DNA of 64,000 nt from the NCBI GenBank assembly GCA_001725155.1, contig MEFP01000012.1, positions 496,001 to 560,000 of the forward strand. Reading direction: 5' to 3'. This document shows, piece by piece, positions 1-8,275 of the stretch. Origin of the DNA: Lysobacteraceae bacterium SCN 69-320. GTDB lineage: Bacteria > Pseudomonadota > Gammaproteobacteria > Xanthomonadales > Rhodanobacteraceae. Position 1 is the stretch's first letter; every line of letters starts with the position of its first letter. The notes below the pieces were generated by a model, which was not told where the DNA came from, did no database searches, and saw only the letters and a list, made by a program, of their open reading frames with translations. Made by a program: the position numbers and the translations under genes.

Positions 1-249
1 CCGGTCCAGCGCCGCCGCGTCGAGGCGGCCGAGCTCGCGGCCCAGCGCGACCACGTTGCCCTGGTCAGGCTGCAGCAGCCCGCTCAACAACGCGAGAAGC
101 GTGCTTTTTCCACAACCCGACGGCCCGACGACGAGGCACAGCTCGCCCGCGCGCAAGGTCAGCGACAGTCCGCGCAGCACCGGCGTGACGATGCGGCCGC
201 TGCGATACGACTTGCTCAGGCCGCTGGCGACGATCGGGTCGGTGCTCAT
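1..249 (-). CDS. ABC transporter ATP-binding protein, partial
   Basis: N-terminal part only; the gene runs off the left edge of the window. From the ATG at 249 it reads MSTDPIVASGLSKSYRSG, then a beta-sheet region and a Walker A motif GPSGCGKST near residues 38-46, as in LolD/MacB/DevA-type ATPases that power export across the inner membrane. The Walker B and signature motifs would lie outside the window. Its ATG shares one base with the TGA of the permease gene upstream, so the two are translationally coupled. Together with the permease and the outer-membrane factor it should form a tripartite efflux or export system. No periplasmic adaptor gene is visible here; it may lie beyond the edge. 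The substrate cannot be told. Confidence 0.85.
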   Translation of the reverse strand, partial: MSTDPIVASGLSKSYRSGRIVTPVLRGLSLTLRAGELCLVVGPSGCGKSTLLALLSGLLQPDQGNVVALGRELGRLDAAALDR

Positions 250-1376
250 CAGCGCAGCAGCACGATGGGATCGGCCTGGCGCAGCGAGCGCATCGCCGCC
301 AGCCCCGAGCCGATGGCGACCAGCAGCACGAGCAGGCCCACGACGACGGCGCCGAGCACGTCGATGGCTACCGGTACGGCTGCCGCCGCGGCGATGGCCA
401 GCAGCACCGCGCCTATGCCGGCGGCCAGCAGCAGACCGCCGCAGCCGACCCACAGCGCCTGCTCCAGCACCACCCGGCGCAGCGCCGCCTGGCTGACGCC
501 GAGCGCGCGCAGGGTCGCGTATTCACGCAGGTTGCCCGACACCGCGCCGACCAGCGACTGGCTCGTCACGACCGTGCCGACCAGCGCGACCAGCAGCGCG
601 CCGAACACGAAGGCGAGGCCGGCGCCGGTATCGAACAGCCAGAAGCGCACGGCGCGCGTGGCGAACTCGTCGCGCGGCCACACCGCATAGCGCGGATTCG
701 CCGTGCGCGGCTGCAGCCGCTGCGCGACCGCGGGCGCCTGCAGCGGATCGGCCAGCTTCAGCAGCAGATAGCTCGGCGTGGCGCCGCCGGCCGGATCCAG
801 CACGCGCGCCGTGGCCAGCGAGACCAGCACGTTGATGCCGCCGAGCGCCCGCAGCCCGGCGACCGCATCGACCACGCGCACATGCCGGCCGTTGATTTCC
901 GCCTGGCTGCCGACGCGGGCGCCGAGCTTGTCGAGATCGGCTGCGTCGACGATGACCGCGCCGGGCTCCTGCAGCGCCGTGCGCTGCGCCGGGCTCAGCA
1001 CGCGCGCGAAGGCGAGCCCGGCGCCGGCCGGGTCGATGCCGCTCAGATAGACCGACACGCCGCCGCGCGTCTGCGTGCCGCGCCAGTCGCCTTCGCCCCA
1101 GTACAGCGGCTCCACGCGCACGACGGCCGGGTCCAGCCGCGCCTGCAGTTCGGCCACCGCCGGGATCGGCCGGCCCATGTCCACGCTCTGCGTACCCGGG
1201 AAACCGATCCAGAGTTCGCCGGCGGAAGCGGTCACGTAGACGCTGGCGCCGGCGAACACGCCGAGCACGAGCGCGGCCTGCACGAGGATCAGCAGCGCGG
1301 AGAACGCCACGGCCAGCGCCGCCGGCAGATAGCGTCGCCACTCGTAGCGCAGGGTCTTGCGCGCCAGTCCCATCAT
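249..1376 (-). CDS. ABC transporter permease, DevC/FtsX type
   Basis: The 375-residue protein has one hydrophobic segment near residues 17-40, a large periplasmic domain of about 210 residues, and three C-terminal membrane segments. This is the MacB/DevC (FtsX) topology. The conserved cytoplasmic-loop pattern with LREYATLRALGVS lies between the last membrane segments, and the end reads RQADPIVLLR, typical of DevC proteins. The start is one of two adjacent ATG codons; the outer one overlaps the preceding stop by four bases (ATGA). The product would sit in the inner membrane and couple ATP hydrolysis by the downstream ATPase to substrate transfer through the outer-membrane factor encoded upstream. 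Family assignment is firm; the substrate is unknown. Confidence 0.85.
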   Translation of the reverse strand: MMGLARKTLRYEWRRYLPAALAVAFSALLILVQAALVLGVFAGASVYVTASAGELWIGFPGTQSVDMGRPIPAVAELQARLDPAVVRVEPLYWGEGDWRGTQTRGGVSVYLSGIDPAGAGLAFARVLSPAQRTALQEPGAVIVDAADLDKLGARVGSQAEINGRHVRVVDAVAGLRALGGINVLVSLATARVLDPAGGATPSYLLLKLADPLQAPAVAQRLQPRTANPRYAVWPRDEFATRAVRFWLFDTGAGLAFVFGALLVALVGTVVTSQSLVGAVSGNLREYATLRALGVSQAALRRVVLEQALWVGCGGLLLAAGIGAVLLAIAAAAAVPVAIDVLGAVVVGLLVLLVAIGSGLAAMRSLRQADPIVLLR

Positions 1377-2803
1377 GGCGCGGCCTCCAGCGGCGGCGGC
1401 GCGCCGCCGAGCGCCTTGTACAGCGCAACCAGCGCCTGCAGCGCCGTGGCCTGGGCGTCGAGGCGCTCGGCGTCGAGTTCGATCTCGGCACGCTCGGCCT
1501 CCGCCAGCCCGCTCGCATCGGCCAGCCCCAGCGCCTGCAGCCGAGTGATGCGCGCGAGCCGTTGCGGCGCCTCGGCCACGCGCGCGGCCAATGCCGCATG
1601 GCGTTCGCGCGCGGTCTGCAGCGCGGCCAGGCTGTTCTGCACTTCGGCGGCGCCGTCGACGACGGCCGCGCGGTAGCGGATCACCGCCGCCGCCAGCAGT
1701 TCGCCGTGGGCCACGGCCGCAGCGCGGCGCATGCCCCAGTCCAGCAGCGGTATCGAAATCATCGGCCCGATGGAGACGATGCTGGTCGGCGGCAGCAGTT
1801 CGTCGCCGTCGAGCTTGCTCGCATAAGTCAGCGAGCCGCCGATGTTGAGCTGCGGCCACAGCTCGGCGCGGGCGATGCCGAGTTCGCCGGCGGCGCGCTC
1901 CACGGCCCATTCCGCCCGGCGAATCTCCGGTCGCGTGCGCAGCAGTTCGGCCGGCGCCGGCGCGGCCGCGGCGGCCGGCACGACCGGCAGCGGCGCCGGT
2001 TGCAGCCAGTCCAGGTCAATCTGCGTGCGCCCGAGCAGTTGGGCGAGCGCCTGCGCCTGCGCCGGCGGCAGCCCGGCCAGCTGGGCCGCGCGCGCCTGCT
2101 CGGACTGCCAGGCCGACTGCGCTTTGTCCACTTCGGTACTGCCGCCGAGCCCGAGGGCCTGCAGACGCCGGGCGCGCTGCAGCGTCGCCTGGGCCGCCGC
2201 GAGCTGGCGCCGCTGCACGTCGCAGCGCGCCTGCGCCGCGCGCAGTTCGAGGTAGGTGCGTACCGTCTCGGCCACGACCGAGACGCGCGCGGCGGCGACG
2301 TCGGCGTCGGCCTGCGCGACATCGGCCGCGGCGACCTGCTTTTCCGCGTCGCGGCGCCCGAACAGACCGAGCTCCCAGCTCGCGTCGAATCCGACCTGGA
2401 AATAGCTGGCCGTGCTCTCGACGTTCGGCGCCGACAGGGTGCGCGCATTGAGCTGCGGCACGAAGCGCAGACGCGTGGCTTCCGACTGCGCCCGGGCGGC
2501 GCGCAGCCGGTGCTGCGCTTCGGCCAGGCCGAGGTTCTGCGCCAGCGCCGCGTCGACGAGCGCGTCGAGTGCAGGATCGCCGAGTTCGCGCCACCAGCGG
2601 GCCGGATCCGCAGTCGCTGCGGCGCCGGCCGGCGCGCCGCGCCAGGACTGCGGCAGCGGCACCTCGCGATCCGGCTGCGTCGGCAGCGGCGCGCAGGCGG
2701 CGAGCACGGCCGCAAGCAGCGACGCGGCGGCGGCGCGGGCGCAGCCGCGCAGCGACCGGTGCCTGACCGAACTCGCTCCCTGTCTGCAGCGGATCCCTGT
2801 CAT
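1373..2803 (-). CDS. Outer-membrane efflux lipoprotein, NodT/OprM family
   Basis: The start at 2803 was chosen because AGGAG lies four bases upstream and because it places a signal peptide and lipobox (LLAAVLAAC) at residues 23-31. The mature protein of about 445 residues shows the two-fold repeated helical pattern of TolC-like channels, including DPALDALVDAALAQN and later an LxxRPEIRRAEW motif seen in nearly all NodT proteins. It forms the outer-membrane duct for the permease/ATPase pair that follows and overlaps the permease start by four bases. The first gene of a tripartite operon is often the outer-membrane factor in this family. The 284-base gap upstream holds its promoter and that of the divergent gene at 3088. 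Confidence 0.88.
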   Translation of the reverse strand: MTGIRCRQGASSVRHRSLRGCARAAAASLLAAVLAACAPLPTQPDREVPLPQSWRGAPAGAAATADPARWWRELGDPALDALVDAALAQNLGLAEAQHRLRAARAQSEATRLRFVPQLNARTLSAPNVESTASYFQVGFDASWELGLFGRRDAEKQVAAADVAQADADVAAARVSVVAETVRTYLELRAAQARCDVQRRQLAAAQATLQRARRLQALGLGGSTEVDKAQSAWQSEQARAAQLAGLPPAQAQALAQLLGRTQIDLDWLQPAPLPVVPAAAAAPAPAELLRTRPEIRRAEWAVERAAGELGIARAELWPQLNIGGSLTYASKLDGDELLPPTSIVSIGPMISIPLLDWGMRRAAAVAHGELLAAAVIRYRAAVVDGAAEVQNSLAALQTARERHAALAARVAEAPQRLARITRLQALGLADASGLAEAERAEIELDAERLDAQATALQALVALYKALGGAPPPLEAAP

Positions 2804-3087
2804 CGGCTCCTGACCTCTGCGGCGCTGACGCGGCCGGGCATGGCCTGCTCCTGCGACCGGGGCGAATTCTTGCACCGGGCTGCCCGGTCGGATTCTTACC
2901 ATAGGGCAAGGGTTCCCGTGAAAGCCTCGGCTTGCAGGGTCGGACAAAGCTGCCTAAGGTGCGCCGTCGGCAACGACAGGCAGGAACGCGTGCAGATTCG
3001 AGTCATCGGCCCCGACCCGGCGCCGCCGCATGCCGGCCGTCGACCATCGCAGCCCTGCTGCGCCGCGGCGCCGGCCGGAGCCGCCGC

Positions 3088-4200
3088 ATGAATGCGGCCG
3101 CGTCGAGCGGCGGTGCCGCGCTCGCCGATGCTTCGCTGGTCGAACCGGTCAGCCTCGTCGAACATTTTCTCGCTCATCCTCCCGACGGCTTCGAGGCGCG
3201 CGTGCTCCGCGGCGGCGTGCCTTACTTCGTCGCGCCGTTCGACCTGCTGACCACGGCCGACGACGCGCTGCGCCGGCGCGTGCAGGGCCTGCCCGGGTAC
3301 GGCTGGTGGCAGCGCGCGCTGCGCTGGCGCGCCGGCTTCGTCGGCACCACGGTCAGCGAATACGCGGTGCTGCCGGCCGATCTGGACGTGCCCGCCTTCG
3401 TGGACGCGCTGATGCGCGGACCGGCGCGCGAACACGCGCTGCTGATCGTCAAGGATCTGCCGCAGGAGTCGCCGCTGCTCGCGCCGCGGCACAACGCCGT
3501 CGCACGGCGTCTCGGCGACGCCCTGGTCGCGCGCGGCTGCGTGCTGCTCGAAGGCCAGGCGCTGGCCTGGCTGCCGATCGAGTTCGCCGACGCGGACGGC
3601 TGGCTGCATTCGCTGTCGGCCTCCCGGCGCAAGGATCTGCGGCGCAAGCTGCGCGCGCGCGCCGAACTGGACATCCGCAGCATTGCCACGGGCGCGGCCT
3701 GTTTCGACGACGACGCCGTGGTCGACGCCTACTACGCGCTGTACGACGCCGTCTACGCGCAGAGCGAGATCCATTTCGACCGCCTGAGCCGCGCGTTCTT
3801 CGCCGCCGTGCTGCGCGATGCGGCCAGCCGGGGCCTGGTGTTCGAATACCGCCACGGCGACACCCTGCTCGGCTTCAACCTGTGCTACGTCGCCGGCGAC
3901 GCGCTGGTGGACAAGTACATCGGCCTGCGCTACCCGCAGGCGCGCGAGTTCAACCTGTATTTCGTCAGCTGGGCGCACAACCTCGACGAGGCCTGCCGGC
4001 GCGGCCTGCGCCGCTACATTGCCGGCTGGACCGATCCGACGATCAAGGCCTATCTCGGTGCGCGCTTCACCCTGACGCGGCACGCGGTCTATCTGCGCAA
4101 TCCGCTGCTGCGCGTGCTGCTGCGCCGCATCAGCGGCCTGTTCGAAAGCGACAGTCACTGGCAGGAGGATTCCGGTGCGGCCGATCGTCCTGGATCTTGA
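3088..4200 (+). CDS. BioF2/FemAB-like GNAT acyltransferase
   Basis: The protein has 370 residues. Its second half resembles the Acetyltransf_6 (BioF2-like) domain of FemAB-related enzymes: SASRRKDLRRKLRAR near residue 180, a helix with YYALYDAVYAQS, then FEYRHGDTLLGFNLCY and DKYIGLRYP in the acyl-CoA or aminoacyl-tRNA binding core. Such enzymes transfer acyl or aminoacyl groups to amines, for example in peptidoglycan or lipid modification. No signal peptide or membrane helix is seen, so it acts in the cytoplasm. GGAG lies eight bases before the ATG. Its last 26 bases overlap the arginase-like gene, which points to coupled expression. The actual acceptor is unknown; the facing genes for an aminotransferase and small flippase-like proteins suggest an amino-modified envelope compound. 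Confidence 0.6.
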   Translation: MNAAASSGGAALADASLVEPVSLVEHFLAHPPDGFEARVLRGGVPYFVAPFDLLTTADDALRRRVQGLPGYGWWQRALRWRAGFVGTTVSEYAVLPADLDVPAFVDALMRGPAREHALLIVKDLPQESPLLAPRHNAVARRLGDALVARGCVLLEGQALAWLPIEFADADGWLHSLSASRRKDLRRKLRARAELDIRSIATGAACFDDDAVVDAYYALYDAVYAQSEIHFDRLSRAFFAAVLRDAASRGLVFEYRHGDTLLGFNLCYVAGDALVDKYIGLRYPQAREFNLYFVSWAHNLDEACRRGLRRYIAGWTDPTIKAYLGARFTLTRHAVYLRNPLLRVLLRRISGLFESDSHWQEDSGAADRPGS

Positions 4201-5029
4201 CGGCTCGGTGCAGCTGGAGGGCGCGCAGGTGCTGGACCGGCGCGACTGGCAGGAGACCGTGCGCTTCGCCTGCTCGCGCCGCGCGCTCGACGCGTTCGAC
4301 GCGACCCTGCCGGCGACGTTCGGCGAACCGTTCGCGCCGGTGTTCTTCGGCAGCGGCGATTTCCATCACCTGAGCCTGCCGCTGATCCGCCGCGCCGCGC
4401 GGCGGCAGCCCTGCCGCGTGGTCGTGTTCGACAACCATCCGGACAACATGCGCTTTCTCGCCGGCATTCACTGCGGTTCCTGGGTCAGCCGCGCGGCGGC
4501 CTTGCCCGGCGTACTCGGCATCGACGTGGCCGGCATCACTTCCCCCGACGTGGATGCGGCGCATCTGTGGGAAAACCGCTGGAGCCCGCTGCGCCGCGGC
4601 CGGCTGCGCTACTGGTGCATCGGCGCGCCGAACCGCTGGGCCGCACGGCTGGGTCTGGGCCATGCCTTCCACGCGTTCGCCGATGCGCCGGCCCTGATGG
4701 CCGCGCTGCACGCGCAATGGTGCAGCGACACGACGCCGGTCTATCTGTCCATCGACAAGGACGTGCTGCATCCGGACGACGCGCAGACCAACTGGGACCA
4801 GGGCAAACTGCGCGCCGACCAGCTCTGCGCGGCAGTCCGCGCGCTCGCGCCGCGCCTGGTCGGCATGGACGTCAACGGCGAGGTATCCCGCTACGTCTAT
4901 CGCAGTCGCTGGAAACGCTGGCTCAGCGCGGTCGACGGCCAGCCGGCGATTCCGCCAGAACAGCTGCAGCGCTGGCAGGCCGACCAGGCCGCACTGAACC
5001 GGCGCCTGCTCGCCGCGCTCAGCGGCTGA
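4175..5029 (+). CDS. Arginase-fold (ureohydrolase-like) protein
   Basis: The 284-residue product starts at a GTG six bases after a perfect AGGAGG. It shows the order of arginase-family metal motifs: GSGDFHH near residue 66, VFDNHPDNM near residue 89 (in place of the usual DAHxD), and YLSIDKDVLHPD near residue 193 (corresponding to SxDxDxxDP). Most of the metal-binding aspartates and histidines can therefore be matched, but the second motif has Asn in place of the second Asp of the pattern. True members hydrolyse C-N bonds of arginine, agmatine, formiminoglutamate or acetylated polyamines. This one is diverged and may act on a different amidine or amide. It overlaps the acyltransferase gene by 26 bases and overlaps the end of the opposing aminotransferase gene by 11 bases. 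Confidence 0.6.
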   Translation: MRPIVLDLDGSVQLEGAQVLDRRDWQETVRFACSRRALDAFDATLPATFGEPFAPVFFGSGDFHHLSLPLIRRAARRQPCRVVVFDNHPDNMRFLAGIHCGSWVSRAAALPGVLGIDVAGITSPDVDAAHLWENRWSPLRRGRLRYWCIGAPNRWAARLGLGHAFHAFADAPALMAALHAQWCSDTTPVYLSIDKDVLHPDDAQTNWDQGKLRADQLCAAVRALAPRLVGMDVNGEVSRYVYRSRWKRWLSAVDGQPAIPPEQLQRWQADQAALNRRLLAALSG

Positions 5030-6224
5030 GCACGCGCTGCAGGGTCGCCAGCACGCGCGCGAACGCCGCGTCGTCGCACCAGAGGCTGTTGGTGAGCGTC
5101 AGCGAAGAGGCCGCCAGTGCGCGCGCCTGCGGCACGTCCGCTTCCGCGTCGACGATTCCGCGCAGGTAGGCATAGTCCGGCAGCGCATGCGCGTACAGGC
5201 GCGTGGCACCGAGGCGCAGCCCGATGAGCGCGCGCAACGCCGCATCGCGCGCGGCCGCATCGGCCAGACGCAGCCAGAGAAACGGCCAGGCGCCGCGGTC
5301 GCCGTCGCGGTCGGTGAACGCCTGCACACCCGGCAATGCCTGCAATGCCGGCAGACGGCGCAGAGCCTGTTCACGCAGCGCGGCCGCATAGGCCGGCCAG
5401 CGCCGCGCCGCGCGCTCGCCGACGCGGCGCCGCCAGGCGCCGACGCCGTGCAGCGGAATGCGCGCGTCGAAATCGTCGCCGATCGCAGCGATCCAGTCGC
5501 CGCGACGCAAGGCGCGCCGCTGCGGCCAGCCATAGGCCAGGCGCAGGCCCGGCGGCCGGTACAGCAGGTGATACGCGAGCAGTTCGCCGCTGCGTCGCAG
5601 CTCCCAGCCCGCACGCGGCGGCGCGGTCAGTGCCGCCTGCACGGTCAGCGCCGCACGCAGCGGCGCATCGCGCGCGACGAGTAGGCCGCCTTCGTACACG
5701 GTGATGCCCTTGCCGACGGCCAGGCTGAAAAAGCCGATGTCGCCGACGAGGCCGAGCGGCGTATCGCCGTGATACCCGCCCCAGGCCTGCGCGGCATCCT
5801 CGATCAGCACGGCACCGGCCGCATCGGCAGCCGCACGCGCGGTCGCCAGATCCGCGACGCGGCCGCCGAGATGGGTGACGACGACGGCCAGGGTGTCGGC
5901 ACCGCAGACCTGCGCCAGAGCGGCGCCGTCGAAGTCGAGACTGCCCGCAGCGAGATCGCAGAGCCGCAGCCGCAGCCCGCAATGGGCGACGGCCAATGCA
6001 ACCAGCGGACAGGTATAGGCCGGCACCACGACTTCGCGCCGCGCGCTGCGCTGCTGCAGGGTCTGCAGCGCCACGACGAGCGCGGCCGTCCCCGAACACA
6101 GCAGCGCGGCTGCGTCGCCGACTCCCGGCGGAAGCAGCGGCACGCGCGCGCCGAACGGCCACAGGTCGGCCCAGCGCGGCGGCAGGCCGGCGGTCGGCGG
6201 CAGCTCGGCCCAGGATTCAGGCAT
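5019..6224 (-). CDS. DegT/DnrJ/EryC1/StrS-type aminotransferase
   Basis: The protein has 401 residues and the fold-type I PLP motifs of sugar aminotransferases: CSGTAALVVALQ near residue 43, VVPAYTCPLVA near residue 65, an EDAAQAWGG segment with the PLP-binding Asp near residue 143, and FFSLAVGKGITVYEGG near residue 165, where the Lys is the expected Schiff-base residue. Known relatives such as ArnB convert keto-sugars to amino sugars using glutamate. The C-terminal third is less typical. The start overlaps the preceding small transporter gene by eight bases, so the three minus-strand genes form one operon. Context suggests amination of a sugar or similar building block that is then carried across the membrane by the two small transporters. 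Confidence 0.75.
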   Translation of the reverse strand: MPESWAELPPTAGLPPRWADLWPFGARVPLLPPGVGDAAALLCSGTAALVVALQTLQQRSARREVVVPAYTCPLVALAVAHCGLRLRLCDLAAGSLDFDGAALAQVCGADTLAVVVTHLGGRVADLATARAAADAAGAVLIEDAAQAWGGYHGDTPLGLVGDIGFFSLAVGKGITVYEGGLLVARDAPLRAALTVQAALTAPPRAGWELRRSGELLAYHLLYRPPGLRLAYGWPQRRALRRGDWIAAIGDDFDARIPLHGVGAWRRRVGERAARRWPAYAAALREQALRRLPALQALPGVQAFTDRDGDRGAWPFLWLRLADAAARDAALRALIGLRLGATRLYAHALPDYAYLRGIVDAEADVPQARALAASSLTLTNSLWCDDAAFARVLATLQRVLSR

Positions 6225-6609
6225 CCGCCAACTCGGCTTCGGCTTCCGCCTCGCCGCGCGCGAGACACAGAATGCCGGCGACGATGGCCGCGCTGCCGAG
6301 CCACTGCAGCGGCGTCAGACGCTCGCCGAACAGCCAGGCCGACAGCAGCAGCACGCTGACGATTTCCAGATGAGACGCCGCGAACGCCGGGCCGACCGGC
6401 GCGCGCGTCAGCAGCACCATCCAGCTGAAGAAAGCGCCGATGTAACCGATGATCGCGCCATAGATGTAAGGCTGCGCGAACACGCGCAGCAGCCACGGCA
6501 GATCGAAGGTCGGATCGCCGCCGTGCAGCCCGGCCCACTTGAAGGACAACTGCGCCAGCGTATCGAAAGCCATCAGCAGGCCGAAGCCGATCAGGTAGAA
6601 GCGCTTCAT
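6217..6609 (-). CDS. Small EamA/ArnE-F-like membrane transporter subunit A
   Basis: A 130-residue, strongly hydrophobic protein with four predicted membrane helices (about residues 5-22, 46-66, 74-92 and 100-117), ending in a short acidic tail. This size and topology match the four-helix half-EamA proteins such as ArnE/ArnF and EmrE rather than the ten-helix DMT transporters. The segment GPAFAASHLEIVSVLL followed by FGERLTPLQWLG is the conserved EamA end. It overlaps the next small transporter gene by four bases (ATGA), so the pair probably forms a heterodimer, as ArnE and ArnF do. The likely role is flipping a lipid-linked or amino-modified compound across the inner membrane. The substrate is inferred only from neighbours. 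Confidence 0.7.
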   Translation of the reverse strand: MKRFYLIGFGLLMAFDTLAQLSFKWAGLHGGDPTFDLPWLLRVFAQPYIYGAIIGYIGAFFSWMVLLTRAPVGPAFAASHLEIVSVLLLSAWLFGERLTPLQWLGSAAIVAGILCLARGEAEAEAELADA

Positions 6610-6965
6610 CGGCCGAGCCCCACGAGTGCGACGCCACAGGCGATCAACGCGACGCCGGCCACGCGCCAGGGCGTGAGCTTCTCCTGGAAACGCCAGCGTC
6701 CGATCAGCATCAGCACGACGATATTGAAACAGCCCAGCAACACGCCTTCGGACAGCGGCAGCAAGGTGAGGAAGGCCAGCCAGACCACGAACTCCAGCAC
6801 GAAGCAGCCGATGCCGACCCAGAGCCAGGGCTGCGCCGCCATGCGCCACCAGTGCTGCGCTTCGATGTCCTCGCGCCCGCCGGCCGCGGCGATCTTGAAG
6901 GCGACATGGCCGACGGTGTCCAGCACCAGATTGGACGTCCAGAGAAACAGCGGCAGATAGCTCAT
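6606..6965 (-). CDS. Small EamA/ArnE-F-like membrane transporter subunit B
   Basis: A 119-residue protein with four predicted membrane helices and the start MSYLPLFLWTSNLVLDT. The pattern ending FQEKLTPWRVAGVALIACG is again the EamA C-terminal half. It is the first gene of the minus-strand operon and its stop overlaps the start of the second small transporter. The two subunits differ in sequence, which fits an asymmetric heterodimer like ArnE/ArnF. A TATAAA hexamer about 35 bases upstream of the ATG is a plausible -10 box. No periplasmic or cytoplasmic domain is present, so substrate specificity must lie in the helices and loops. Confidence 0.7.
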   Translation of the reverse strand: MSYLPLFLWTSNLVLDTVGHVAFKIAAAGGREDIEAQHWWRMAAQPWLWVGIGCFVLEFVVWLAFLTLLPLSEGVLLGCFNIVVLMLIGRWRFQEKLTPWRVAGVALIACGVALVGLGR

Positions 6966-7306
6966 TCGGTGTGTCGCAGCCCGAGGCGAAAGCGCGTTCT
7001 TTATAGCAAATGATTCCGACCGACTCGCCGATGAGCAGCAGCCATGCGCAACGCGCCGGGAAACCACTTCCGAAAATGCAGCCGGCTCCAAAAAATACAG
7101 GCAGTCGGTGTGATCGCTGCGCGGCTTTCCGCGCTGCCGCCGTTTCGAACGGCCGTCACGACCGGCCGGCGATCGCGCCGCCGTCCCGCCGACGACCGGC
7201 ACATGCCAGCAACGTGCCGGCTTCCATTTCCACATTGCGTGCCCATCGCGACCCGGCGCCGCTCGCCGCGCCGGCCGCGCCCCTTCCCCGCCGCCGAGGT
7301 TCCGCC
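6966..7306. other. Intergenic region, divergent promoters
   Basis: This 341-base gap separates the minus-strand transporter/aminotransferase operon from the plus-strand secreted-protein gene. The part next to 6966 is less G+C-rich than its surroundings and holds the likely operon promoter. The rest, up to the start of the secreted-protein gene, is G+C-rich. I see no terminator, repeat or convincing small gene. Confidence 0.5.
7000..7005 (-). promoter_or_regulatory. Candidate -10 box of the small-transporter operon
   Basis: Read on the minus strand this is TATAAA, 35 bases before the ATG at 6965, in one of the few A+T-rich spots of the area. No good -35 match stands 16-18 bases upstream, so the call rests on the -10 box and its position only. 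Confidence 0.3.
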
Positions 7307-7849
7307 ATGCATCTGACCGTCCGCAGCCGCCGCGACGTCGGCGCCGCCGCCGTCGCCGTCCTGCTGTCGCTGCCGCTCGCCGACGCCGGTGCCCAGAGCT
7401 GCGCCGCGCCGACGCCGCTGGTCGCCAACGGCATGCAGTTCGTGAATACCTGTTTCGGCGACGCGTCGCTGGTGGCTGCCTGCTGGAGCACCTTCGCGCT
7501 GGCCGGCCGTGCCGGTGTGCTGAACCTGTCGCTGCCCTATCCGGCCGGCACGATCACCGTCACGCCGCAGAATGTCGGCTACGATCCGGCCGTGTTCCTG
7601 CTGCCGATGCGCTGCAACAGCACGGCCGGCTGCGCAACGGCGGTCGACAGCTCCGGCCCCGGCGTCAGCGAGAGCGTGAGCCTCAGTCGCGTCGACAGCG
7701 GCAACTACTACCTCGTCATCGCGCCGCTGCAACCCGCGCTGGTCGACTGCGGCCAGGTCATGGTCAGCTACGGCGTCACGCCGCAACAGCAGGGACTGAT
7801 CGCCGAGGGTCTGTTCCGCGGCACGATCAACGGGCTGCCGCCGCACTGA
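7307..7849 (+). CDS. Secreted PPC-like domain protein, function unknown
   Basis: The 180-residue product begins with basic residues (RSRRD) and a hydrophobic stretch ending LADAGAQS, a good Sec signal peptide with cleavage after AGA. The mature part has about seven cysteines and a beta-rich pattern: TITVTPQNVGYDPAVFLL, then CNSTAGCATAVD, then ESVSLSRVDSGNYYLVI and CGQVMVSYGV. This order resembles the bacterial pre-peptidase C-terminal (PPC) domain found at the ends of secreted enzymes, but here it stands alone. The start was set at the ATG following GAGG because it gives the signal peptide; the frame upstream is open but not protein-like. It is probably periplasmic or extracellular with disulfides. 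No neighbour gives a role. Confidence 0.65.
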   Translation: MHLTVRSRRDVGAAAVAVLLSLPLADAGAQSCAAPTPLVANGMQFVNTCFGDASLVAACWSTFALAGRAGVLNLSLPYPAGTITVTPQNVGYDPAVFLLPMRCNSTAGCATAVDSSGPGVSESVSLSRVDSGNYYLVIAPLQPALVDCGQVMVSYGVTPQQQGLIAEGLFRGTINGLPPH

Positions 7850-7882
7850 CGATGCGGCACCGCCCGGCCACCGCAGGCGAAC

Positions 7883-8275
7883 TCAGCATTCGTCGCATGC
7901 GGCGAGTCCGGACCGAGCCGCCGGACTCCGGCGGCGCAGCTCGACCCAGTCGAGCAGCGCCGCCAGTGCCGGCCCCAGCGCGCGACCGAGATCGGTCAGC
8001 GCGTATTCGACCTTCGGCGGCACCTGCGCATGAACCGTGCGGCGCACGATGCCGTCACGCTCGAGTTCGCGGAGCTGCTGGGCCAGCATTTTCTGCGTGA
8101 TGCCGGCGGCGAGGCGTTCGAGTTCGGAAAAGCGCAAGGTGCCCAGCGCGAACAGCTGGGACAGGAGCGTCATCTTCCATTTGCCCTCGATGCAGCGCAG
8201 CGCTTCGCTCGCAGCACTCGCGCAGGCCGCGCGGAACTGTGCGTCTTCGCAAGGCCAATGCCGTCGGGCGCCCAT
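7883..8275 (-). CDS. HxlR-family transcriptional regulator
   Basis: A 130-residue winged-helix protein with the full HxlR pattern: a Cys near residue 21, EGKWKMTLLSQL, LRFSELERLAAGIT, QKMLAQQLRELERDG, then PPKVEYALTDLGRAL, and a closing helix with DWVEL. GGAGG lies five bases before the ATG. Members are dimeric, often respond to aldehydes, quinones or oxidative electrophiles, and usually control a divergent oxidoreductase gene. That arrangement is found here: the start lies 96 bases from the divergent NADP-binding reductase gene, and the shared region would hold the operator. No clear inverted repeat was recognised in it. Confidence 0.88.
   Translation of the reverse strand: MGARRHWPCEDAQFRAACASAASEALRCIEGKWKMTLLSQLFALGTLRFSELERLAAGITQKMLAQQLRELERDGIVRRTVHAQVPPKVEYALTDLGRALGPALAALLDWVELRRRSPAARSGLAACDEC

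Noticed and set aside
2932-2960. TTGCAG-N17-TAAGGT as a promoter for the gene at 3088
   Set aside because: Spacing is ideal but both boxes match the consensus at only about three of six positions, so it cannot be separated from chance.
2896-4158. Minus-strand open frame of 420 codons opposite the acyltransferase gene
   Set aside because: No recognisable domain and shadow-type composition; the plus-strand frame has family motifs, ribosome-binding site and coupling to the next gene.
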